A stretch of DNA of 9,192 nucleotides from NCBI GenBank assembly GCA_035517775.1, contig DATIYF010000130.1:1-9192 (forward strand), in the 5' to 3' direction. Origin of the DNA: DATIYF01 sp035517775. GTDB lineage: Bacteria; Acidobacteriota; Terriglobia; Terriglobales; Acidobacteriaceae. This document shows, in pieces, positions 1 through 5,320 of this stretch; position 1 is the stretch's first letter, and every line of letters starts with the position of its first letter. The notes under the pieces were generated by a model. It was not told the origin of the DNA. It worked only from the letters and a program-made list of their open reading frames with translations, and made no database searches. The position numbers and the translations under genes are program-made.

Positions 1-638
1 TCGACGTTACCCACAAACTCGAGCGGCAACTGCTTCAGCAATTGGAACGACTCGCGCGTCAGTTCATTGCCCTTGGTCTCTTCTTCGCCGATCGAGAGCA
101 ATCCAACGCGGGGCTTCGCCGTGCCGAAGATGGAGCGAAAATAAATCTCGCCCATCACCGCAAATTCTTCGAGGTTGTTGGGTCTGCAGTCGACGTTCGC
201 GCCCACATCGAGCAGCATCGCGCCGGTGCCGAGCGCGGTCGGGAAGACCGCAGCCAAAGCCGGACGGTCCACTCCGGTCAGCGTTCCCAGGCGCGTTTTT
301 GCGGTGACCATGGCCGCGCCTGTGTTGCCTGCGGTTACGAAGCCCATGGCCTTGCCGTCGCGCACCAGGCGGATGCCTACGTTCATCGAGGAGTCGCGCT
401 TGGCGCGCACCGCCTCGACCGCCTTGTCTTCCATGGTGATGACTTCGCTGGCGTGGACGATTTCGAGGGGCAGGGGCGCGGCAAAGGGATGGCGAGCCAA
501 CTCGGCGCGGATGACCGGCTCGGGGCCGACCAGAAGGACGGCAATCCCGTGGTGCCGGGCGGCCTGAATGGCGCCTTCGATTTCAGGCCGGGGCGCCCGG
601 TCCGAACCCATCGCGTCCAGAGCTATGACGCTGGCCAT
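1..638 (-). CDS. plsX: Phosphate acyltransferase PlsX (partial, 3' end outside window)
   Basis: PlsX converts acyl-ACP and phosphate to acyl-phosphate, the donor for PlsY in the first step of phosphatidic acid synthesis; it is a peripheral membrane enzyme. The minus strand reads open from the ATG at 638 to the left edge, giving 212 residues of a family usually near 340. Family motifs are visible: DAMGSD at residues 8-13 (most members have DAMGGD), VTAGNTGAAM at 101-110, DVGANVDCRP at 144-153, and SIGEEETKGNEL at 182-193. The start lies 9 bases after the rpmF stop. The only purine-rich stretch upstream is a GAGGAAG inside the end of rpmF, so translation is probably coupled to rpmF. Gene order yceD-rpmF-plsX is widely conserved and supports the call. 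The missing C-terminal third cannot be judged. Confidence 0.96.
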   Translation of the reverse strand, partial: MASVIALDAMGSDRAPRPEIEGAIQAARHHGIAVLLVGPEPVIRAELARHPFAAPLPLEIVHASEVITMEDKAVEAVRAKRDSSMNVGIRLVRDGKAMGFVTAGNTGAAMVTAKTRLGTLTGVDRPALAAVFPTALGTGAMLLDVGANVDCRPNNLEEFAVMGEIYFRSIFGTAKPRVGLLSIGEEETKGNELTRESFQLLKQLPLEFVGNV

Positions 639-647
639 GCAGTGGAG

Positions 648-833
648 CTAGCTGGCTTCCTCGACGTCCACAACTTCGCGGCCTTTATAGTAACCGCATT
701 TGGGGCAAGCCCGGTGGGGCAGCTTGCGCTCGTGACAGTTGGGGCACTCGGAGAGCGAACGCGCCTTCAGCGCATCGTGCGCCCGCCGGGTGCTGGTGCG
801 GCGCTGTGAGTGCCGCCGTTTGGGGTTTGGCAT
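648..833 (-). CDS. rpmF: 50S ribosomal protein L32
   Basis: This is a 61-residue basic protein of the large ribosomal subunit, of the usual L32 length. The N-terminus MPNPKRRHSQRRT is typical of L32. A four-cysteine zinc ribbon is intact (C30, C33, C43, C46), so this is the zinc-binding form rather than the cysteine-free paralogue. The C-terminus is acidic. The start at 833 is fixed by a strong Shine-Dalgarno sequence (AGGAAAGGA) just upstream. The gene lies between yceD and plsX on the same strand, the common bacterial arrangement. Confidence 0.98.
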   Translation of the reverse strand: MPNPKRRHSQRRTSTRRAHDALKARSLSECPNCHERKLPHRACPKCGYYKGREVVDVEEAS

Positions 834-838
834 GGAAA

Positions 839-847
839 TCCTTTCCT
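839..847 (-). promoter_or_regulatory. Ribosome binding site of rpmF
   Basis: On the minus strand the sequence reads AGGAAAGGA, with 5 bases to the ATG at 833. It contains two purine-rich Shine-Dalgarno cores and is the clearest ribosome binding site in the window, as expected for a highly expressed ribosomal protein. Confidence 0.8.
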
Positions 848-855
848 GGATGCAG

Positions 856-905
856 TTTTAGCTTCCAGCCCTTAGGCTTTCCGCTATCAGCTTTCAGCGT
901 TTAGC
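856..905 (-). repeat. Degenerate heptamer tandem run between yceD and rpmF
   Basis: Read on the minus strand, this 50-base stretch divides into seven 7-base units: GCTAAAC, GCTGAAA, GCTGATA, GCGGAAA, GCCTAAG, (one extra G), GCTGGAA, GCTAAAA. The consensus is GCTGAAA. The run fills nearly all the space between the yceD stop and the rpmF ribosome binding site, so it is transcribed in the operon mRNA leader of rpmF. I know similar GCTGATAGC-style runs from intergenic DNA of soil Acidobacteria, but no function is established to my knowledge. Confidence 0.75.
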
Positions 906-908
906 CCC

Positions 909-1460
909 TCAATGCTCCTGCTTGCCGCGAATCTCTTTCAGCGCCGACCAGCGTGGATCTTCCTGCGGCTCGGCGCAGGAACAGCTTTCAAAATTCAAAT
1001 TCACGCCGCAATGCGGGCACAGCCCCTGGCAATCCTCGCGGCAGATCGCCTTGAGGGGCACGGCGAGAAGCACCTGCTCCCGCAGCGCGTCCTCCAGCAA
1101 CAGGCTCTCTCCCTGATAGTAGCCGATTTCGGCCTCGACGGCGGTGACAGAAAGCTCTTCGCGCCCGGCATCGGAGCCCAGGGGGCGGTACAGCAGGTCG
1201 AACTTGCGCGCCACCTTTTGCGCCACCGGCTCCAGGCAACGGGCGCAGGCGGCTTCGATGGTTGCGTTGAGCTCGCCGCTCAACCGGATATCGGCTATGA
1301 CCTTGTGCTTGCCGTGATGTTCCTGGACCAGCTGGGCGCGGCCGGCGGCGCGCAGATCGCCTTTCTGGGTCAGGTCAGGGCCAAAGTCAATGGCGCCGGG
1401 AGCAAGCTTCTCCTCAAAATCAATGGGATGGCGTTCTAACTCGCTGATTTCGATGAGCAT
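909..1460 (-). CDS. yceD: YceD/DUF177 family protein, 23S rRNA accumulation
   Basis: This 183-residue protein matches the YceD (DUF177) family, which in E. coli is linked to 23S rRNA accumulation and 50S assembly. Cysteine motifs are in the expected places: CARC at residues 72-75, and C140, C144, C148, C151 in a CxxxCxxxCxxC arrangement followed by GVNLN. These look like metal-ligand sets. Two further cysteines (C160, C162) follow. I chose the ATG at 1460 because GGGGGT stands 4 bases upstream of it and the protein then begins MLIEISEL. An upstream in-frame ATG at 1481 would add 7 residues but has no Shine-Dalgarno sequence. The gene is the first of the yceD-rpmF-plsX operon and follows a good promoter. 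Its exact biochemical activity is not known from sequence. Confidence 0.92.
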   Translation of the reverse strand: MLIEISELERHPIDFEEKLAPGAIDFGPDLTQKGDLRAAGRAQLVQEHHGKHKVIADIRLSGELNATIEAACARCLEPVAQKVARKFDLLYRPLGSDAGREELSVTAVEAEIGYYQGESLLLEDALREQVLLAVPLKAICREDCQGLCPHCGVNLNFESCSCAEPQEDPRWSALKEIRGKQEH

Positions 1461-1541
1461 CCAGACCCCCGGCCCCCACATAAAACGGCGAAGGCCGCGG
1501 AAATACGCACAGGGCGCAGGTTCTGCGGGGAGCGAAAATCA

Positions 1542-1570
1542 AGAATAAAGGGCACTGCCGGGGGTGTCAA
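1542..1570 (-). promoter_or_regulatory. Sigma70-type promoter of the yceD-rpmF-plsX operon
   Basis: On the minus strand a perfect -35 box TTGACA (1570-1565) is followed by a 17-base spacer and a -10 box TATTCT (1547-1542; 4 of 6 to TATAAT, with the critical first A and last T present). Transcription would start near 1535, giving a leader of about 75 bases before the yceD ATG at 1460. It is the best promoter match seen in the window and points at the housekeeping operon. Confidence 0.7.
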
Positions 1571-1596
1571 GGAAGGGAACGCCGCAGGGTGAAACC

Positions 1597-1665
1597 AACC
1601 ATCAAGCGCACGAAGGCACAGGAAGAAGACCCTGGCTCATTCCAACCACAAAGGTACACGAAGGG
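1597..1665 (+). repeat. Nonamer-type intergenic repeat block, copy 1
   Basis: Two stretches of a degenerate roughly 9-base tandem repeat are present: AACCATCAAGCGCACGAAGG (from 1597) and AACCACAAAGGTACACGAAG (from 1644), separated by unrelated sequence. The unit is close to ACCACAAAG/GCACGAAGG. Blocks of the same type and orientation recur at 7562-7621 and 8929-8979. This one lies between the divergent yceD operon promoter and the toxin-antitoxin module. Confidence 0.7.
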
Positions 1666-1668
1666 AAA

Positions 1669-1710
1669 GAGCTGATCATCAAGCTCCAGTGTGCTAGCAT
1701 TCTACAAGGA
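1669..1710 (+). promoter_or_regulatory. Probable promoter, operator and ribosome binding site of the toxin-antitoxin operon
   Basis: An extended -10-like element TGCTAGCAT (hexamer TAGCAT at 1695-1700) lies 17 bases after a weak -35 candidate CTGATC (1672-1677). An inverted repeat GAGCT-8-AGCTC (1669-1686) overlaps the -35 region, where an autoregulating ribbon-helix-helix antitoxin could bind. The ribosome binding site AAGGA (1706-1710) sits 7 bases before the ATG at 1718 and fixes that start. The Shine-Dalgarno sequence is clear; the promoter and operator are inferred. Confidence 0.45.
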
Positions 1711-1717
1711 TAATCCT

Positions 1718-1966
1718 ATGGCTACCCTATATGTAGAGAATGTGCCCCGGGAGCTCTACGAAGCGCTGCGCCAGAGGGCCAAGAGCCACCGCCGATCCAT
1801 TGCGGCGGAACTTATCACTCTGCTGGAAGAGCAGGTGCCGTCAGCGGCCGAGCTGCGTCGCCGGCGCGGTGTGGTGAAGCGCCTGCGGCGGCTGCAGGCC
1901 TCAAATCCGGAAGCGGGTCCTTCCCTGGCCAGTGAAGCGATGGTGCGCGAGGACCGCGAGCGTTGA
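1718..1966 (+). CDS. FitA-like ribbon-helix-helix antitoxin of a VapBC-type module
   Basis: This small basic protein of 82 residues begins MATLYVENVPRELYEALRQR, a pattern typical of FitA-like Arc/MetJ ribbon-helix-helix antitoxins: a beta strand with alternating residues, then a helix. The segment RSIAAELITLLEEQV (about residues 26-40) fits the second helix. The N-terminal domain would dimerise and bind the operator. The C-terminal half is arginine-rich (RRRR near residues 52-55, RLRR near 60) and would wrap the toxin active site. An ORF extension to 1691 is ignored because AAGGA stands 7 bases upstream of 1718. The stop codon overlaps the toxin start, the usual coupling for type II modules. 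Confidence 0.88.
   Translation: MATLYVENVPRELYEALRQRAKSHRRSIAAELITLLEEQVPSAAELRRRRGVVKRLRRLQASNPEAGPSLASEAMVREDRER
1949..1953 (+). promoter_or_regulatory. Ribosome binding site deciding the TTG start of vapC
   Basis: GAGGA inside the antitoxin coding end stands 9 bases before the TTG at 1963. Together with the PIN domain beginning at once (ALVVDAS), it supports TTG as the toxin start rather than a downstream GTG. Confidence 0.6.
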
Positions 1967-2394
1967 AGGCGCTGGTGGTGGACGCGAGCGTTGTGCTCAA
2001 GTGGTGTCTGCCGGCCCGCCTGGAGCCGCATACGGAAAGAGCGGCCGAACTGATGGACCTCTATGAGGCGGGCGCGGCCAGCTTTCTTGCGCCTGACTTG
2101 CTGTGGGCGGAAGTGGGCAATGGCTTATGGAAAGCGGTCCGCGGGGGTGGAATTTCCAGCGCTCATGCCGACGCGGCGGTTGAGCTGTTGCAGGAGTTGA
2201 AGATCGGAATAGTGCGCTCGGCCGAGTTGCTGCCCCAGGCCCTGCACATTGCAATGCAGCACGATCGCACGGTCTATGACAGCCTTTATGTTGCGGCGGC
2301 CATGAGAGCGGGCTGCGATCTCATCACCGCCGATGAGCGCCTGGCCCATGCGCTGGCGGCGCGATTTCCGGTGAAGTGGCTGGGAGGGTTGTGA
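1963..2394 (+). CDS. vapC: VapC-like PIN-domain toxin (ribonuclease)
   Basis: This 143-residue PIN-domain protein fits VapC, the metal-dependent endoribonuclease toxin of type II modules, which cleaves tRNA or rRNA; the target here cannot be read from sequence. The expected acidic centre is complete: D7 in VVDASV, E50 in WAEVGN, D106 in YDSLYVA, and D124 in TADERLA. The core thus looks catalytically intact. The length is normal for the family. The start is a TTG overlapping the antitoxin stop (TTGA, 4-base overlap), with GAGGA upstream. The adjacent antitoxin is ribbon-helix-helix, as in FitAB and many VapBC pairs. No transposon or att-like ends were seen around the pair. Confidence 0.93.
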   Translation: MKALVVDASVVLKWCLPARLEPHTERAAELMDLYEAGAASFLAPDLLWAEVGNGLWKAVRGGGISSAHADAAVELLQELKIGIVRSAELLPQALHIAMQHDRTVYDSLYVAAAMRAGCDLITADERLAHALAARFPVKWLGGL

Positions 2395-2556
2395 GCGGTG
2401 TGATCGCTTCTCTCTGATTTTTCGGGGGTTTTGCTTTCGGGCATCGGTTTTCGGGGACGGCTGCAAGCGAAGGTAATTTTGTCAACCCATAACCCAGAAA
2501 GCTCGCAGACAGCCGCGGAGAAGGAAGCGGCTGGAGGGCGGGCTTTCGGCCACCGG

Positions 2557-4182
2557 ATGGTAAAGCGCGCGGACCTGTTTGCGGCCGTGCTGGTGCTCTT
2601 CGGGTTTGTGCTGCGGCTGTGGAAGGCTTCCGGGACGTTCTTCGATCCCGATGAAGCCATGCACGTGATCGCGGCGATCCGGCCGACGCTCGCGGCCGCT
2701 TACCAGGCCAGCCTGCGGCTGGCGCATCCGCCGCTGCTGATTCTGCTTCTGCACTTCTGGCAACACCTGGGAAGGCCGGAGCTGATGCTGCGCCTGCCAT
2801 CGGTAATTGCCGGGACGATTTTCTGCTGGGCGTTCTATCGCTGGCTGGGAGTGACGCTTGGAGGCGCGGCGGCATTGACCGGCCTGATTTTTGCCTGCTT
2901 TCTTCCGCCGATGATCGAGCTCTCGGCCGAGGTGCGGCAATATGCGCTGCTGCTCGGCTTCATGATGCTGGCGTCGTGGTGGCTGGAAGAAGCGCTGCGG
3001 CGAAGCTCGGCGGGCCGGATGATCTTGCCGGCGGCCTGCCTGTACCTGGCGATGCTGAGCCATTTTTCCGGAATTCTATTTGCCGGGGCGCTTGGCGCTT
3101 ATGGATTGCTGCGGCTGGCCGGCGGCAATTGTGGCAAGCGAGTGTTGGCGGCGTGGATTGCGACGCAGGCGGGAGCCGTGGCGATACTGGCTTTTCTCTA
3201 CAAAGTGCAGATCGCGCGGCTGCGGACGAGCGAGATGGCGCGCGAAGCCATGGGCGGCACGCTGGCGGCCTCGTATTTCCATTGGGGAAGCGGGCACTGG
3301 CCGGCGTTTGTTTTTGCCCGCAGCTTTGGCGTCTTTCAGTACGTTTTTGGACAGCTTGCTGTCGGCGATCTGGCTGGGCTGGTATTTCTGGGCGGAGCCG
3401 CCGTGCTGCTGAAAAAAAGAGCCAGCGAGGAGCCTGCCCACGCAAGGCCGCTGGCGATTTTTCTGCTTCTGCCTTTTGTGATTACTTGCGCCGCCGCGCT
3501 TGCAGACCTCTATCCTTATGGCGGCACGCGGCACAGCGCGTACCTTGCTCCCTTCGCGCTGGCGGGGGCAAGTTACGGCTTAGTCAGGCTACTGCGCGGC
3601 CGAATTGTTGCGGGGGCGGCCGCCGCCATGGCCATCGTGGCGGTATGCGCGGGAGTGGGGCATCCCCACCGGCCTTACATGACGCGCGATGACCAGCGCC
3701 GCGCCCACATGAGTGAGGCCGTGAGTTTTTTACGGCAGAACGTGGAGCCGGGCCAGCCGATTCTCATTGATTTCCAGAGCTTCTTCCCGGTGCATTATTA
3801 CTTCTGCCATGATGTGCCACCATTGTTGGGCACGCCCTTCCCGGAATTTATTGATTTCTCTTGCGCCGGAACGCATGTGATTGCGGCTAACCCGCGAACC
3901 AACATCTGGGACCGGCAGAGCTTTCTGCAGCAGTGGCCGGGGCTGGTTCAGGCCTACGGTCTGAGACCCGATCAGACGGTGTGGGTCCTGCAAATGGGCT
4001 GGGATATTGACCTGGGGCAGCAATTGCAGGCGATGCCGGAGTTCCATGATCTGAAGGTGGAATATTTCGGGCGAAACATCCAGGCGTTCAGGCTGAGAGT
4101 GGGCCAGGCGGCGGCGCGTGCCGCAGAAGTTGCAAGCAACGTCTCTACGGATTGCGCGGCAAGGTCAGGCCGAGGGCATTGA
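2557..4182 (+). CDS. Multi-pass GT-C glycosyltransferase, ArnT/PMT_2-like
   Basis: This 541-residue membrane protein probably moves a sugar from a polyprenyl-phosphate carrier to a lipid, glycan or protein on the periplasmic side; donor and acceptor cannot be told. The first membrane segment (about residues 7-22) is followed by an acidic loop DPDEA at 30-34, the position of the GT-C catalytic aspartate/glutamate, and by HPPLL at 57-61, both typical of PMT_2 (GT39/GT83-like) enzymes. LSAEVRQYALL, near residue 128, matches the family's SAExRxYAL signature. Many hydrophobic segments follow to about residue 370. A soluble C-terminal domain of about 160 residues would face the periplasm. The start is uncertain: the ATG at 2557 puts the first helix at the N-terminus but has no close Shine-Dalgarno sequence, and in-frame TTG codons at 2431 and 2479 would lengthen it. 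The 3' end overlaps the convergent GH5 gene by 38 bases. Confidence 0.82.
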   Translation: MVKRADLFAAVLVLFGFVLRLWKASGTFFDPDEAMHVIAAIRPTLAAAYQASLRLAHPPLLILLLHFWQHLGRPELMLRLPSVIAGTIFCWAFYRWLGVTLGGAAALTGLIFACFLPPMIELSAEVRQYALLLGFMMLASWWLEEALRRSSAGRMILPAACLYLAMLSHFSGILFAGALGAYGLLRLAGGNCGKRVLAAWIATQAGAVAILAFLYKVQIARLRTSEMAREAMGGTLAASYFHWGSGHWPAFVFARSFGVFQYVFGQLAVGDLAGLVFLGGAAVLLKKRASEEPAHARPLAIFLLLPFVITCAAALADLYPYGGTRHSAYLAPFALAGASYGLVRLLRGRIVAGAAAAMAIVAVCAGVGHPHRPYMTRDDQRRAHMSEAVSFLRQNVEPGQPILIDFQSFFPVHYYFCHDVPPLLGTPFPEFIDFSCAGTHVIAANPRTNIWDRQSFLQQWPGLVQAYGLRPDQTVWVLQMGWDIDLGQQLQAMPEFHDLKVEYFGRNIQAFRLRVGQAAARAAEVASNVSTDCAARSGRGH

Positions 4183-5317
4183 CGGTGAGCGCGTCGGGCA
4201 CGGCGCGGCCGTTGGTTTTTACCACCACGCCGAAGGAATCCTGATAGTCCCACATGGCCCAGCCGAGGCCGTGCTTTTCGAGCGAGGAACGGACGTCGTG
4301 AAGCCAGGCGGCGCGGTCCTGGGGCGGGCTGTACACGCGGTACACACCGAACTCATTGCACACCAGAGGAACGTCGTAGCGGCGCGCCCACTCGGCGGCC
4401 TGATTGATTTCGGAATCAATGCGGGCGGCGTCCCAGTGGTCTTCGGCGTAGCGAATCACGGCGAGGCGGTCCACGGGGTCGGGGACCTGGGCGGCGACGC
4501 GGGTGGCATCCTCCATGGACGACGGATAGTGCAAACCCTTGACCCACTGCCAGAAGTAGGCGCCCCAGCTCGCGCCCTGATGGGTGAAGATATGCGGCTC
4601 GTAGAAATGGAAGTTGTAAATGACGTTGGGATCGCGGAGAGGCTCGAGGAAAACCAGGTCGTCGTTGTCAGACCAGCGGGCGCCGGCTGCGATGATGGTG
4701 TTTTGCGGGGCGCCGGCGCGAATGGCGGAAGCCAGCGCGACTTCGACTCCGTACCAGCGATAGGGATCCTTGAATTCGGGCTCGTTGAGAATTTCGAAGA
4801 AAACGCGGTCCGTGTCCCAGGTGGAATAGTGAGCGGCGAGCGCGCGCCAGAAATCGGCGAAGCGCTGCACGAACTGATCGTCGGTGGCGAGGCGGGCCTT
4901 GAAGTCCTCATCCGGATGCAGGTCAATGACGACGGCCAGGCCATGATCGAGAATCATTCTGACGGCGTGGTCGAGGTAGCCGAGGTAGTCGGCGGGAATC
5001 TGGTCGGGACGGTGGTAGGGCAACATCATAGGCTGGGGATTGACGCTCAGGCGAACGTGATCGAAGCCCATGGACTTGATGAGCGCCATGTCATCGGCGG
5101 TGGTGAAGGTCTCGAAGTGCTCTTCGTTATATTCGTCAGGGCGATTCTGTGAGAACCAGTGGCTGGTGTTGATGCCGCGGCGCAAGTGCGCCTCGGCGCG
5201 GCGCTGGGCCAGGCTCTGGCCTGGCGCGGGCAGGGCCAGGCCGGCTGCGAGGAGAGCGACGATGTAAATCTGAAAACAGAAGCTCGGGCGGAGTTTCATG
5301 GAGGGCAAGTATGGCAC
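4145..5317 (-). CDS. Secreted glycoside hydrolase family 5 (endoglucanase-like)
   Basis: This 390-residue protein has an N-terminal signal peptide (basic K8 and R10, hydrophobic core about 17-29, likely cleavage near residues 33-38) and a single GH5 catalytic TIM barrel. GH5 landmarks are in order: GIN at 48-50, RLSV at 89-92, DLH at 132-134, acid/base E179 in ILNEPEF, H237 and Y239 in NFHFYEPH, nucleophile E322 in CNEFGVY, and W356 in AMWDYQ. All key residues are present, so it should hydrolyse beta-linked glycans such as cellulose, glucomannan or mannan; substrate cannot be fixed. No carbohydrate-binding module is seen. I chose the GTG at 5317 because GGAG stands 6 bases upstream; an ATG at 5299 also gives a good signal peptide but lacks a Shine-Dalgarno sequence. 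It follows the molybdoenzyme gene after 3 bases. Confidence 0.92.
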   Translation of the reverse strand: MPYLPSMKLRPSFCFQIYIVALLAAGLALPAPGQSLAQRRAEAHLRRGINTSHWFSQNRPDEYNEEHFETFTTADDMALIKSMGFDHVRLSVNPQPMMLPYHRPDQIPADYLGYLDHAVRMILDHGLAVVIDLHPDEDFKARLATDDQFVQRFADFWRALAAHYSTWDTDRVFFEILNEPEFKDPYRWYGVEVALASAIRAGAPQNTIIAAGARWSDNDDLVFLEPLRDPNVIYNFHFYEPHIFTHQGASWGAYFWQWVKGLHYPSSMEDATRVAAQVPDPVDRLAVIRYAEDHWDAARIDSEINQAAEWARRYDVPLVCNEFGVYRVYSPPQDRAAWLHDVRSSLEKHGLGWAMWDYQDSFGVVVKTNGRAVPDALTVNALGLTLPRNP

Positions 5318-5320
5318 CGG

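Noticed and set aside
42..809. 255-codon open frame on the plus strand covering plsX and rpmF
   Set aside because: It is antisense to two well-supported conserved genes and spans their junction, which a real gene would be unlikely to do.
912..1439. 175-codon plus-strand frame opposite yceD
   Set aside because: It is antisense to the conserved YceD family gene, with no domain signal.
1597..1665. Nonamer block considered as a CRISPR array
   Set aside because: Units are about 9 bases, degenerate and without spacers of constant length; no cas genes are nearby.
2395..2556. Search for a terminator or promoter between vapC and the glycosyltransferase
   Set aside because: There are T-rich stretches and a TTGTCA, but no hairpin with a U-run and no -10 box at a fitting distance.
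4118..5152. 344-codon open frame on the plus strand opposite the GH5 gene
   Set aside because: The GH5 gene on the other strand has all catalytic residues and a signal peptide. The antisense frame is glycine/valine-rich with no family signal, a common effect of GC-rich codon use.
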